Counted from the first letter of the stretch, positions 35,560-48,059 are shown. The stretch: DNA of 64,000 nt from Enchytraeus crypticus (GCA_905160935.1 CAJHZI010000813.1:372001-436000); one strand, 5' to 3'. Made by a program: numbers and translations. The notes: generated from the letters alone by a model not told the origin.

Positions 35560-36629
35560 TGTGCATTTTTCAATGTTATATAGCAAATAGCAGGTCCAAA
35601 AATTTCCACCCTTTCTCTCCTTTGGTATTTATTTCGTATCTATTAAATCATCTATTTTCCTACGCTCGGAGTTTCGTAAATTCCTATGCCTTCCTAACGT
35701 TAGAATTTTCCAGAAGCGATATTGGAAGTGGTGTGGGGGGTTGTGAGCACTTGTTTGCTTTACTTCCAATGTGTTTTAACATATACATTTATAACATGGG
35801 TGGTAAATGAGATGTGAGGGAATTAATCCTCCAATCCTCTGTAATTCCTACATTGTCTCTTCTTTTCTCCCTTTCGGTTGCCTGGTGGGGCAAAGCATCC
35901 TATAGAATATTTTATGGCTAGTTTTTGTTATTTCATGAACCATTTTCTATTGGCTATGTCGAAGCTCTCGAGTCAGTCATACTTTTTAATTTATTACTTG
36001 CTACAGGTCTTCTTCTTTCCTTCATAACAACATTTCTAATGCTGCCATTTTTCTCATATTCATTTTACTTAACAAAATTATACAGTATGCTTAACTAAAT
36101 GTGTACCAATGAATGGTTTTATTTTATTTCTATGCTATTGTGATTTAGAGATATAGTGAGTAATAACGAATATCACACACGTATATTGGATTCTCTCTTA
36201 CGACTCTCTATTTGGACGAACGTTTTGCCTGCTTCAGCTGGAGCTCCTGGTCGGTTATTGAATCATGTTTTCTTACGTATTGCATCGCGCTGCCCGTAGT
36301 CTAATAAGTAAAAAGTTGTGCATCCCAAACACTGAAGAATAAACCAAACGGTAACTACAATTGTTGTAGGAGGTTACAGAGCATGAACTTTGAAGACAAC
36401 AAGAAACTGCCTCAAAGGCATTATTTTTTTTAAGCTATGAACTATATAAGGTATGGATAAGGCATAGCTTTTTGTAAAGAGAGTAACTTTTTGATTTGTG
36501 GAGCGCGAAAGCACAATTAATCTGTGTTATAGTGAATTTTACAGTAATGCATATGTTAAATGTTATATTGCAGTAATATACCAGATATAAAAGTCTCATT
36601 TTCTCCCTTTATTTCTCTCTCTCTCTCAC

Positions 36630-36681
<52 letters not shown>

Positions 36682-36691
36682 TCTCTCTCAC

Positions 36692-36734
<43 letters not shown>

Positions 36735-37260
36735 AGTGTTTTGCAGTGGCAGGCCCAAGTTACTGTACTCTGTAAATCCTTAAGTAAATCTCTTCACGAA
36801 GTCTACGCCTTAACCATACATATTTAGCCCATAGGTTGGAGAAACTATGGCTTCTGAGGTGGTTTCCTGTTGCCCTACTCTCTTTCTGCTTATTTGTGTC
36901 TTACGATACGTGATGCCTAAGTTTTCTCTAGTCTGCAAGAAATGCTGTGTTATACTATATTATGTACATTTTAGTTCTGTTATTGGTTTCCGTGTAGCTA
37001 AAGTGACTGATTTGTTGATTATAAAGTAGCAGTTGGTATGCAGTGTAGAGTTACTTTAGCCATCAAGCTTTTTTATTCTCTAGGTGGCAGGTAAAATCTA
37101 TAGATTCTTCCTTCTTTCTCTATATATCGTGCTATTGAGAAAGAGCCTAAGCTGAGCCTTGAGGATGATGCTTTTATTTACAAACAACATAGTTTTATTG
37201 TCTTAATTTCTAAATATTTAATCTTATTTTATGTAACTTCTTCCACTGTATTTCATTCTA
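35560..37260. other. unassigned intron sequence with a long (CT)n tract
   Basis: No exon or known element was recognised. 36612-36731 is a (CT)n tract of about 120 bases with occasional CA and GT units. Confidence 0.6.
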
Positions 37261-37506
37261 CACTGTGTTTTTTTATAACTGATACCCCATATTATTTTTA
37301 CAATAAAATCGTAAGGAGTTGACCGACGTTTTTGAAATTTACAGAACTTGAACAGCAGCCAATTCTACCATACATATTAAAATTTCGTTTGAATATCTTT
37401 AATAACGTTAGAGTTATACTTTTGTGAATAGGAATAGGGTCAGATAAGAAATTTCCAGTACAGGATTACGGGCGTGTTACATGAAGCGTAAAATTATCTC
37501 TATAAT

Positions 37507-40162
37507 CTTCTTATCGTGTCCTTATACAGCATTAATCCAGCGGCTGACACAATTTCTCGCCCGATCATTAAACTCTCTGAGATCCTCATGCGTGACCGCC
37601 TCACCGGTCAAGTTGCAGTTCATCAAATGATCAATGTCCTCCTCCTCCAGGCCGCATTCACATACTGTAGAACCATTGTAGTAACCCCATCGGCTCATTG
37701 CAACCTTTGTCCGACCGACACCTGTCCTAAATCTATTTAAGCGTAACCAGGTTCGTCGATCCTCATCGCACCCACACGGAAGACTTTCTGACGCTTCTAC
37801 ACATATTTTATCCTCTGAAACTGATTGGAGATATTCTCTCCATATCTGGAGACGAGATTGTTCCACTGACTGAGTTAACGGCGGCACTGAATTTAAGAAG
37901 CTGTGTCTTGATTTGAGTCGCGATCTCCGAGGATTTTTACCATGTAATGGATGTCGTTGATTCTGTTCTTGTCTACCTCTTTCAGCTTGGCTAGCGACAT
38001 TACGTCTGATGGCTGGTGGTGCTATGCCAGAGAGCAAGTACAGACTGTCCTTACTTGTTGGTTTCAGGCAACCTGTTATATGATGACACGCAGCATTAAG
38101 AGCACTGTCAATTTTATGGGCATGTGTGGAGCAACCCCAAACAGCGCAGGCATACTCAGCGCTAGAGTAGCAGAGGGCCAATGCTGTGGAGCGTATTGTG
38201 TTGGCCTTTGCACCCCAATGAGTGTCGCCAGTTTTCCTAATATTGAATTTCTTGTATTGACTTTTGCCTTCGTCTTTTCTACATGCTGCTTGAAACTCAG
38301 AGTCCTATCTAAAGTTACACCAAGGTATACTGGGTGTGTATAGTGTTGTAGTTCTATACCTTCCCATGTAACTTTAAGCTCCTTACTAGCATCCTTATTT
38401 CTTAAATGAAAGGCGCGCACTTGTGTTTTTGTAGGATTAGGTTTTAGGTGATATACACATAATATACCGAATATACATAATATACCACATAATATACCGA
38501 CAGTGATTCTAGGACTTCATTTAGTCGTTTTTCAATGTCACTGAAATTCTTAGACTGATATGCAGAACAGTTGTCATCAGCATAGATGAAACTTCTGGTA
38601 TTCTGCATAATTGGCTGATCATTCGTGTAGATGTTGAACAGAATAGGCGCTAAAACACTCCCTTGAGGAAGACCATTCTGCTGCTTCGTCCATCGTCTCT
38701 TTGGGTGACCTCCCAGTTCAACATAGAATCGACGATTCGTTAGGAGTTGTTGGATGAATGTAGTCAATTTATAATCCTTCGTTATGTTGTACAACTTTGT
38801 GATGAGTCGTCTATGGCACACAGTGTCGTATGCAGCTGACAGATCCACAAATACAGCTCCAGTAATGAGACCCTTCTCAAAGCCATCTTCGATGTATTGT
38901 GTTAGATTTACTATCTGAATGATGCATGATTTCCCCGGACGGAACCCACATTGCTGCTCTATCAACTTTTCATCGACTACTGGCAGCATTCGAATAATGA
39001 TCATGCATGCTAGTAGCTTGTACGTATGGTATAGTAGTGGTATAGGCCTGTAGCTTTTTGCATCATTGGGATCTTTTCCAGGTTTGAGTAAAGCTATAAC
39101 TTTAGCTTGTCTCCATAAGCATGGTATTGTATAGTTTGTTATACATTCATTGTACAGCTCCAACAACCACGCTCTAGCCTTGATTCCAAAGTGCTTGATT
39201 AACTCACTCCCTATGTCATCTATTCCACATGCTTTGCCATTCTTTAGACAATCGATTGCAGTTAGAAGTTCGTCTGATCTGAATGGCTGCAATATACAAC
39301 CATTGACATCGGAGCAACGTTGATCTGGTGCTATCTTTGGCCGTGGTTATTTTCGCGAGCCCCTGGGGCTCTTACCATTAAGTATAAGTTGATTTGCAAC
39401 CTGATTTGCTGTTACACTGCTATAGACTTTTGGCTTTGTGTAGTCGTTTGATATTATTCTAATATTTTACCAAGCCTTCTTGCTATTATGTGTCATATCG
39501 GTTGACTCAATCATATTCTGTCACTTCTTTTGTCGTTCATCTGCAAGTTTTACCAAAAGCCCATTGTTATAGTCTCCTCGTCAAATGGATCCTTTTCAAA
39601 GGCTTCTGTATATGCTTGGTACAATTCTTTGTTTTCTTGTGTTAATCCGGGTATGTATTCTGTCCTGCACCCTTGAGGGATATGCTTTCTTGCCACTCGT
39701 TTAATTTCCTTCACGAAGATTGTATAATCCTTGCTACGTGGTTTGATCCTATTGATAGATTTTTCAAGCTCTTCGCTGAAACCGTCCCAGTCAGCCTTCT
39801 TGTAATTAAAACGGCGTCGAAATGGAACCTAATTCGGTGTAACCATTGCCTTGATCTCCACAGCTGTTGGTCTATGTTGTGTGTGAGGTATAGGAGACAG
39901 AACTTTTTTATGACACATCTGTGATATCCGCTGACTGACAAAAATGAGATCTGGGTTGTAACCTCTGCCCCAGCGTCCACTGTTGAATGAGCTTGACTGC
40001 TTAGGATCATGGATTAATGTGAGCTGATTCATTTCTGCCCACAATTCCACCCTTCGCCCATCTTCGTTGCTTTCATTGTAACCCCAGCTAGTGCTGTGGC
40101 TGCTAAAGTCCCCCACGAATATTTCTATCATTCCTAAAACAATAATAATCTCTAATAATAAT
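37507..40162 (-). mobile_element. LINE family B (Jockey-like), copy 2, endonuclease to C-terminus
   Basis: Minus strand. 39829-40188 holds the end of the APE endonuclease (GDFSSHSTSWGYNESN, YNPDLIFVSQRISQ, IPHTQHRP). 38444-39292 carries the RT: NGKACGIDDIGSELIKHFG, VIALLKPGKDPNDAKSYRPI, GAVFVDLSAAYDTV, GLPQGSVLAPILFNIY and FIYADDNCSA. 38076-38420 and 37522-38181 cover thumb and C-terminus, ending in a CECGLEEEDIDHLMNC Cys/His motif. ATCTCTATAAT is duplicated at 37496-37506 and 40163-40173. It is dead (several stops; a TATACC array at 38451-38500) but is the fullest B copy here. Confidence 0.9.
38451..38500. repeat. ACATAATATACC minisatellite within the B LINE
   Basis: About four units of (A)CATAATATACC or GAATATACC interrupt the RT frame exactly where other sequence is expected between the palm and thumb. 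The word is like the 5.55 kb array. Confidence 0.8.
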
Positions 40163-40799
40163 ATCTCTATAATAATAATAGCGAACACGTAGTAAAATTT
40201 TTGCTATTGCTATTTTGAAGAGTAATCATATCTTTTCAAAACGAAATGAAATACGTGTTGATACGTTGTTAATTGCCAAAGTTATTGAACTTTTAAAGCA
40301 TGTATTGCAGTAGCTGCGCTCTCATCGTCTCACGGCCGCTGAGCTCTCGCCTAGCACACGAAGGCCTTATGACCTAATGCATGCATTAAAAGTTCAATAA
40401 CTTTGTCAACTAAGAACATATCAGCACTTATTTTACGTCGTTTTGAAAAGAAATGAATAATCTTCAAAATAGCATTAACAGAAATTTTATGTTACGTGTT
40501 CGCTATTATTATATAGAGATAATTTTACGTTGCATGTAACATGCCCGATATCCTGTACTGGAAATTTCTTGTCTGACCCCACTCATATTCGCAAAACTTA
40601 AACTTTCAAGTTATTAAAGATATGATAACGAATTCTCTCTGTTTTTGGTAGAATTGGCTTTACATACGTGACCAACGTACGGTAAATTTCAAGAACATCG
40701 GTCAACTCCTTACAACTTTACTGTAAAATAATGAGGGTATCAGTTATAAAAAACACAGTGTATTATATTACTTATAACTTTCTCTATTCCAATATATAT

Positions 40800-43700
40800 T
40801 TATTTTCTTTCAATTTGCAATAATAGTTGTTATATTTTGGTTCTAAAATTTTCACGCTTTCACCAGGTTTTTTCATTCGGTTACTTGAACATCTTTATCT
40901 CCTAATTGTAATAATTTTTCTTTACTTCAATTCGCTGAATTCTTTCTGCTTCACCCACAGAAACAGTCACTTCCAGTCTTTCATGCCATTGATATGCTTT
41001 TCACTACTCTTTCTGTCTATTTATCTTGTTTTATTTCTCACTTCTCCCCACATGACCAAACATTTCACTGGCAATTCCATTAGCCATACTTCGTCTTCAC
41101 GCAATTTGACCAATCAACCTGTACGTGTCTCTGTACGCCAGTTCCTTGATTCATTACCTTTACCCTATGTCTCCAAATCCTAACTTCATATTGTTTCACT
41201 TAATCCTACTTCTTGGCGACATTTAAATTTAATTCTCTGTTTTCTTCTAATTCTTGCTGGCGATGATGGATTGAATCCTGGCCCTGTTCCTTCTTCCCAC
41301 TTGTCCATTTACTAACTCATGTTCGGTCTGCCACTACAATTACAAGGAATCTAATCAAACCTGAATTAATTCAACAGTACATTATTGACAAGTCAATTGA
41401 TCCTATGTGTTTTACTGAATCTTGGATACCTTCTGACACTCCACCCCCAGCCCTTAACTCTCTTACTCCTCCTGGCTATTCTGGTCTGCACAGTGGTCGT
41501 TCTTCTGATCGTGGCGGTGGCGTTGCTGCTATTTTTAAGTCTGCTTGTTTGCTTCCCTCATTAAAAGCATAATTTTTTTCATCTTTTGAGCACATATTGC
41601 TTATACTTATTTGTGCTTCAAAATCAAATTTCTTTTTAACTGTGTATAGACCTTCTTCCTTGTACAAATCTGTCTTCCTTTCTGACTTCTCACTTCTTGA
41701 GAATACTGCCTCTTTACCGTCTGATCATTATGGGTGATTTCAATATACACATGAACTCCCACAATGATCACTATTCTTCATCTCTTTCTACTGCACTTAA
41801 GGGCTTTTGGCCTCAAACAGCGTATTTCTTCTCGTACCCATACCTCTGGTCACATCCTTGATGTTTTAATTACCCTTGACTTGACTAAGTTGACTACACT
41901 TAAGAGTCTCAGAGTTGCCATTATCTGATCACAGCGCAATTTTCAGCAAACTGCTTGTGATCATTAACTGCTTTTCTTCTAGAACTATTAAAAGTTATCG
42001 TAAACTCTCCTCCCTCAATATTTTTTCATTTTCTGTTGATATTATGGCTTACTCATTATGCTCCAATCCACTTTCAACTGTTGCTAATTTTACACAACAA
42101 TTTCACTCTGTGCTTTCGTTTTTTTATTAGACAAGCACACTCCTCTCGTAACTATTTCTTGTCGCTCCAATCCGCGTAAACTTTTTATTTCTGATGAAAT
42201 TCTTGTACAAAAATCCTTACGTTCCAGACTACTTGTAGAATCTAAATATAGGAGAGATAAGAATAATCTTCCTGAAATGCAAAACCCCACGATCAAGGCT
42301 AACAACATTAAACAGCGTACGTTAGTTGATCATATGATCTCCTCCGCCAGGAGTTCTTACTTTAAGAACTTGATCTTGCAGAAGAAAAATTGCCCCAAAA
42401 AACTTTAGGGAACCCTTGATTCACTGCTTGGTCGCATTATCTCTAAGCCACTTCCAAATGCCAATTCTCCTTCTATTCTTGCTAGCAATTTTCTTAATTT
42501 TTTAATTCGTTGATCATATTCTCACCAGTAGACTTAAAACGTGCTTTGGTATTTCTGACTGCTTTCTTCTCTGATCTCATATCTTTCTGGTCGCACACAA
42601 TCTGTTATTGTTGATAATGAACGCTACCCTGAACTACCTCTTCTTCGTGGTGTGCCCCAAGGATCTGTACTTGGACCTTTACTTTTTTCTCTCTCTACAC
42701 TACCCCACTCAGTTATGTTTTAGACAATGCTTACAAAAATTTCACTTGCATGCTGATACGTCTCAGCGTGAGTGCTGTACATCTCATTTTCTAGCTCAGA
42801 TTCTGATCTGAAATTGCAACACCTTTCATCTGATCTTGATAAAGTTTATTCATTGTTTTGCTGCAATCGTCTCTCAGTCAATCCTTCTAAAACCGAATAT
42901 GTTTTAATCGGCGCCACTCAGCAAAGAACAAAAGTAGCCAATTCTTCCATCCTTTTTTAAAATCTTGCTCTCACTCCTACTTCCAAGGCTAAATGCTTTG
43001 GTGTCATATTTGATGAAAACCTTGACTTCGGAAACCTTTGTTCTTCTCTCAATTCTCATATCTCATCTGTCTGTCGTTCGTAGTTCTTTCAGATCCGTAA
43101 AATCAGACAGATACGGTCATGTCTCGATACATAAAATTTCATCCATAATTCTTGCTAACTCAATGGTTCATTCTAAACTTGACTACTGTAATTCCTTGCT
43201 ATATGGCCTACTTTCTTCGTTTCGCATGCGTTTGCAACGCATTCAGAATACTCTAGCACGTGTTGTCTGTCGATCCTCAAGGCTTCAGGCCACCACTAGT
43301 TCCTTGCTTAATAATCTACATTGGCTTCCTGTGTTTCAAAGAATTAAATATAAAATTGCTCTGTTAACTTTCAAAACACTTCTCCTTTGTAAACCTTCTT
43401 ACCTTTCTGATCTCCTAATCCAATATCAATCTTCTCGTAAGCTTCGTTCTTCCGATACCAAACTGCTCAAAATTCCTAATATTCTCACTTCGTTAGGTAG
43501 ACGTTCATTTTCTTTCTCCGCTCCTACTGTTTGGAACTGTCTGCCTCCTAATCTTCGCTCATGTTCTACTACTTCCACTTTCCATTGTAGATTGAAAACA
43601 CATCTCTTCCCACCATAGACTTGTTCATCTTGCCTGACTGTTTTTTGATCACCGGACCGGCACCGTTTAGGATCTTTTCCTTTCTCTTATGGCCATGTTT
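40800..43700 (+). mobile_element. LINE family E (L2/CR1-like) with 2A-like motif
   Basis: Plus strand. A Ser/Thr/Leu-rich N-terminal region (about 40827-41183) leads to GDDGLNPGP at 41259-41285. The APE endonuclease follows (CFTESWIPSDTPPP near 41410, GVAAIFKS near 41520). The RT has LLRGVPQGSVLGPLLF near 42650 and a decayed catalytic loop near 42750. 42772-43618 covers VNPSKTEYVLIG, KCFGVIFDENLDF, LHWLPVFQRIKYKIALLTF, FSAPTVWNCLPPNLRS and the final LKTHLFPP. A short 3' UTR follows with no clear tail. Many frame changes inactivate it. Confidence 0.85.
41259..41285 (+). other. 2A-like ribosome-skipping motif (GDDGLNPGP)
   Basis: GGC GAT GAT GGA TTG AAT CCT GGC CCT reads G-D-D-G-L-N-P-G-P followed by V. 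Active 2A peptides follow D-V/I-E-x-N-P-G-P. Here the Glu is Gly, so skipping is doubtful in this copy. Known non-LTR families carry 2A at this place, just before the endonuclease. Confidence 0.65.
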
Positions 43701-43829
43701 TTTTTTTCAGATCGTTTGTGGCGAATCGATTTGAAGTGACATGTGACGGGAGGACGTCCCTGACATCATCCGTGTATGAGGAAACGGACTTTAACCCTTT
43801 TTATAGTTTTTATTGTTTAAAGTCTAAGC

Positions 43830-44146
43830 TAGCTATCTATTCCATATTCCAAGTTATTTGTCTGTTATTTATTTATTGCATTTATCACATCATACATATA
43901 AATATGATCAAATATTTGACAGGAATAAGAAAAATATTCCTCAAGTATGAGTAAAGCAGTTTTACGGATAAAAAGTATTTTTAATTTTTATCCGTACGTA
44001 GACTTTATTAACTGTTTCACTCGCACTTGCGGAATTTTGTTTTCTTATTCCTGTAAATATTTGATCATATTTATATGTGTATGATGTGATAAATGCAATA
44101 AATAAATAAAATAGACAAACAAATTGGAATCTGGAATAGATGGCTA
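43830..44146. mobile_element. palindromic MITE, about 315 bp
   Basis: The two halves are inverted copies centred near 43985: GCATTTATCACATCATAC, AATATGATCAAATATTT and AGGAATAAGAAAA recur inverted at 44020-44110, and TCTATTCCA near both edges. It codes for nothing. Its ends and target duplication are not sharp. Confidence 0.8.
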
Positions 44147-45258
44147 TGTAATAGATGGATAGAACGTACTTATTCTGCGATTGATAGCACGTACCGCGAT
44201 GTTAACCTTAACATATTTACATATGTTAAAGTTAACAGTGACTAAAGTTGCGTGGAAAAAGGGTATAGGCATATGCAACTATGAGAAGGTTTACATAATA
44301 TGATTGCTGCAAATGTTAGATCATTCAAATCAATACATATTACATAGAACAAGTATTAGTCAAAACATCAGAAAAAGGCTAGAGATAACCGCGCAGTATT
44401 GCACGATTTTTAGATAGAAGTTAATAGAAAGTCAATTTTGTTTTGAAAGGAAAAATATATAGATATATAATAAGTTATATGTAATTTCTTCTGAAATGTA
44501 AGCAATGCCTTTTGCGTCAAAAGCAAAACTATGATAGCCTAGAAACAACGATATCAATGATAAGTAGTGAATATCGCCTGCTTTTATACCGTAGGTAACT
44601 AAATATAGTTCTAGCGCATTCTGTGTAGTTGTCTTGTCTCGGAGTTGGATAGGTATAATTTTGTCCTAGTACTTGTAAATATGGGCAATAATTTCTAAAT
44701 GAAAGAAAGGTAAAGCGCTTAAATAATCATTTTTACTGTACATTGCATTTGCACCTCTTCTTCAGCTGAATATTCATGTATATAGCTATTTGAGTGCTAC
44801 TTACATGTACATGTATAAGAGAGAGAACTAAGTTTAGTTGAATTTTTGAGTGCAGGATGCTATTTGAAACATACTAAGAGTCAAAGACATTATCAGGCGG
44901 CCGTCTATGAGGACACAGTATATCATCTAGTTGGCAAAACAGCAGTCCAATGTACAGATATAAAATTATTTGAAAACTTAACAAGCAAATAGAAGAAAAA
45001 AGCAAACAGAGAAAACCATGGGTAATAAATGGAGTAAAGATAGTAGGGCCCATTAGGCCTAATACAAGTATAAAATACTCTATGAAGCACAATTACTTAT
45101 ATTTTAGAAAAATTATAAATTGGGATTCGCACACAACTATTATTTACATTATAGTATTATAGTTTTCGCTCTCCCTCTCTCTTTCGCTCCAGGTTACTAT
45201 TACTACTTGAATATGCATAAATCCGGATACTACTATTAGCCCTATTGATACGTTGCAG
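44147..45258. other. unassigned p85 intron sequence
   Basis: No exon, RNA gene or repeat was recognised. It runs up to the acceptor at 45257-45258. Confidence 0.5.
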
Positions 45259-45445
45259 CATTACCTCCAAGAGTGAGTCAAAAAAGAAGTTCATTAGTGA
45301 ATCATCCGCGTCATGCGAAATTTAATCTGCAGCAGCCTGCAGCGGTGTCAATGACATCAGACCGTTCAGGTGTTGTTAGTGAAGTAGCTTCTTCAGATTC
45401 TTTTAAACTAGAGGACGCTGAGTGGTATTGGAGCGATATATCCAG
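45259..45445 (+). CDS. PI3K p85 regulatory subunit, linker and nSH2-start exon
   Basis: A host exon. The acceptor is ACGTTGCAG (AG at 45257-45258) and the donor CCAG|GTTAAT. The frame reads LPPRVSQKRSS, a Ser-rich linker, then DAEWYWSDIS, ending after AG, two bases into an Arg codon. Mammalian p85 has a proline-rich LPPKPPKP followed by LQDAEWYWGDISREEVNEK at the same place, so this is the BH-to-nSH2 linker and first strand of nSH2. There is no ATG in frame near the start, as expected for an internal exon. The exon opens in phase 1 and ends in phase 2. Joined to 58870 it restores [10 protein letters not shown]. The match to p85 is strong, though I cannot name the paralogue. Confidence 0.9.
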
Positions 45446-46074
45446 GTTAATATGAACATTAGTTGTTAATATTGTTAATGATGTAAAATCGATGTAGACA
45501 TTAATTTTTCTTCACTGTATCAATTAGGGTATGTCTTTACACAACGTTTATTTCTCTGAAACCATAATCGATGGTTCCTCAGGTTTCAGGCTGATCTTAC
45601 TCTGCAAATTCTGTTGGCATAGGAATGAAGGGAGGTTTCATCTTGTTTGAGAAACACTGAAAATGAATTAGCCATATTACTCGTACGGTTCATAATTTAC
45701 ACCTTTGTCTCCTATGCTGAGCACAATAAAGAATCAAGACGTATCCTTTAATTTTAGCACGTTTTATATAAAAAACAAATTGCGGAACAATGATGTACCC
45801 TTCAAGTTTTTGCATATTATGCTTGTAATTAAGTTTTATAATTTAATATTCAAACATACGAGATTCCATTTTATACGAAATTAATCTCGTGTAAAACAAT
45901 ACTTAAATTTTTAGAAATCCTAAGTATTAATACATTTTTCCTTGAAAACCTGTAATCTTAAGTAAACTGCTTTGTTTTTATAATTTTGGCAATCGTTCCT
46001 GAAAATTGAGAATATTATTGTTGATATTATTATTAGCTACATAGAGCAGTTTATTCTAGAGCAATATTATAATA

Positions 46075-46233
46075 AATCACTAATTCCAGATACCACAAAT
46101 CCGAACGTTCTCCTCTATTATATTCAGCTAGATCATCACATTTCATCCCACATCTGATCTCTTGTTTTGTCCGTTGCTCTTCACAGCTCAACTTTTAGTC
46201 TTGCTTGTTCCCTTTTAAAAAATTCTGTCTGGA
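46075..46233 (-). mobile_element. LINE family C fragment, copy 4
   Basis: About 160 bases matching 63340-63490 (CCACAAATCCGAACGTTC, CTAGATCATC, TTTTGTCCGTTGCTCTTC), the region before the RT of the C LINE. It abuts the long-TIR element fragment. Confidence 0.8.
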
Positions 46234-46561
46234 TACCCCATATATACTTTACAATAAAGTCGTAAGGATTTGGCCGATGTTCTTAAAATTTACAGTACTT
46301 GACCAGCAGCCAATTCTACCAAACATAGTGAAATTCGTTTGAATATCTTTAATAACGTGAAAGTTATAGTTTTGCTAATACGAGTGGGGTCAGATAATAA
46401 ATTTCCAGTACAGGATTAAGGGCTTGCTACATGCAGCGTAAAATTATCTCTAGAAAAATAATGGCGAACACTTAACGTAAAATTTCTGGTAATGCTATTT
46501 TGAAGAGCAATCATTTCTTTTCAAAACGACGTAAAATACGTGCTGATAGGTTCTTAATTTA
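46234..46561 (+). mobile_element. half copy of the long-TIR element
   Basis: Matches the left arm at 37284-37506 and continues across the site where that copy carries the B LINE (AAATTATCTCTAGAAAAATA, then ATGGCGAACAC). It therefore shows the unoccupied LINE target. It has neither terminal CACTGTG nor the second arm. Confidence 0.85.
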
Positions 46562-46670
46562 AGTGTTTTTGAAAATGTTGTTTTCATTGTAGGCCTAAAA
46601 CTTCTCGATATGGGCTTACAGCCTTACACTGCTTGAATTTAATATAATCAGTATAAAAATTCAGCATACA

Positions 46671-47619
46671 CAGGGTGAGTAAAAAAAAGTGATAACACCT
46701 GCAAAAAGTCTGAATATTTCAGGCTATTGTTAATATTTTCAAATCAAACTTTTACCAATTACTAAAGGACTAATTTTTGATGAACTGGCCAATTTTTATC
46801 CATTTTAATGCTTAGATTGGCCAGTTATGAAAGTTTCAGCAGAGCAACCCCCCTTTTTTGAATGTACTGTAAATAAAAACTATATTTAACTTTATTTTTT
46901 GGCCCTTAAAAGGGTCATTGTGGTGGTTCAGAAAGAACCAGTTATATCTGCTAGCATTACTGTCTATTCGATATGCTTTCCTCCAGCTGCTTTTCAGGAC
47001 TGCAGCAGCTTTCAGAATGCTAGCCCAGCCTTGTTGATTGCAATTTGGGGCAGTCTCTCCTAAATTGATGGTGGGTAGCACTTTCTGCAGTTCTGTCTTG
47101 TTTTTAGGCTTCGACTGGTGTTTCCGATAGAGATGCAGCATGGTTCCCCAGACATGGTAATCTAGAGGATTTTGATCGGGAGAGTTTGGAGGCCATTCAC
47201 TCTGCATGATGAAATGCGGATTTTTGTCGCTTTTCCATTCCTGTACATGACGAGATGCATGAGCCAGAGCATCATCCTGCTGAAAGATGAAACCATTTGG
47301 TAGAAGAGCATTGCAATCATAAAACAGCTAGGGAAGTAAAGTATTGACGTAATACTGAGCGTTCACCTTTGCCTTCTCGTCAATGAAGTGCAATCTGCCC
47401 TTACCGCTGCAGCAAACGCAATTTTTAGGTAAAAAATGGGGGTTGCTCTGCTGAAACTTGCATAACTGGCCAATCTATTGATTAAAATGGATGAAAATTG
47501 GCCATCCCATCAAACATTAGTCCTTTGGTAATTGGTAAAATTTTGATTTGAAAATATTAACAATTGCCTGAGATATTCAAACTTTTTGCAGGTGTTATCA
47601 CTTTTTTTTACTCACCCTG
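46671..47619 (-). mobile_element. mariner/Tc1-like element 1, internally deleted
   Basis: Terminal inverted repeats of about 190 bp begin CAGGGTGAGTAAAAAAA. Minus-strand coding at 46836-47207 reads WPPNSPDQNPLDYHVWG and a C-terminus. Upstream sequence reads FIFQQDDALAHAS, the middle catalytic Asp region of a DD34D/E transposase. The N-terminal DNA-binding half is absent, so at 949 bp it is a non-autonomous derivative, as is its sister at 51156. A histone-type stem-loop lies at 46901-46916. The flanking dinucleotide is TA on the right and CA on the left. Confidence 0.85.
46901..46916 (-). promoter_or_regulatory. histone-type 3' stem-loop in mariner element 1
   Basis: On the - strand GACCCTTTTAAGGGCC, which can form a six-pair stem (one mismatch) with loop TTTA, close to the histone mRNA 3' signal. 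AATAAA follows within about ten bases. It lies in sense at the 3' end of the transposase. Confidence 0.55.
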
Positions 47620-47639
47620 TATATACCGATCATAAAAAT

Positions 47640-48040
47640 TTATACTGAGAATGACCAAATGATAGAGTTGCAATTAGCATTATGAGTTCTATGACGCTGT
47701 TATAAACTTTCAGTATATACTGGGTTATATGAATTCGAGTCCAGAATTAACATATAGAAAATGAATTGATAGAGCTATAATTGATAGAGCTATTATACTG
47801 GTGGACTGGTTATACGGAAAATGGTCTAAATTTCCTAACGGTAACATGTGGTATTAAAAGTGATAGATATCAACATAGTTGATCTCTATAATGCAAATAA
47901 TTTCACTATAATTTCACTATATTACTTTTACTTTTTAGCGATAATGAGTCTATGACACTGTTATAAACTTTCATTACATACTCGGTGTATGAATTGAACT
48001 TGAGAAAGAACAAATGATAGAGCTGTAATTAGCGACTTGA
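47640..48040 (-). repeat. 105-bp repeat module (two units) and SINE 2 fragment
   Basis: 47640-47740 and 47940-48035 are inverted copies of a module seen at 50.7 and 52.4 kb (GACGCTGTTATAAACTTTCA, AATGATAGAGCTGTAATTAG). Between them, 47803-47925 is a + strand 3' part of SINE family 2 (GGACTGGTTATACGGAAAA, CAACATAGTTGATC). Confidence 0.7.
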
Positions 48041-48059
48041 GGATTATTGTTATATTATG

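Larger units (their letters stand above)
37261..40760. mobile_element. long-TIR DNA transposon (foldback MITE) split by a LINE
   Basis: The ends CACTGTGTTTTTTTATAAC (37261) and its inverse (to 40760) are flanked by TA on both sides, as in Tc1/mariner-type insertion. The arms match for over 400 bases, for example CCAATTCTACCA, AAATTTCCAGTACAGGAT and GCGTAAAATTATCTCTA on both. Without the LINE at 37507-40162 the element is about 850 bp and mostly palindromic, with a GC-rich centre near 40315-40370. No transposase is encoded. A half copy stands at 46234-46561. Confidence 0.88.
29546..45258 (+). other. p85 intron(s), about 15.7 kb, transposon-filled
   Basis: Sequence between the BH exon and the linker exon. 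p85 proteins have about 30 residues between the LLLRPPWER motif and the LPP linker, so a short exon may be hidden here; I could not find it. Non-transposon stretches at 29560-30240, 30480-31190, 35560-36600 and 36740-37260 show nothing coding. Confidence 0.55.

Noticed and set aside
36560-36775. Leu/Ser-repeat protein
   Set aside because: It is a translation of a (CT)n microsatellite.
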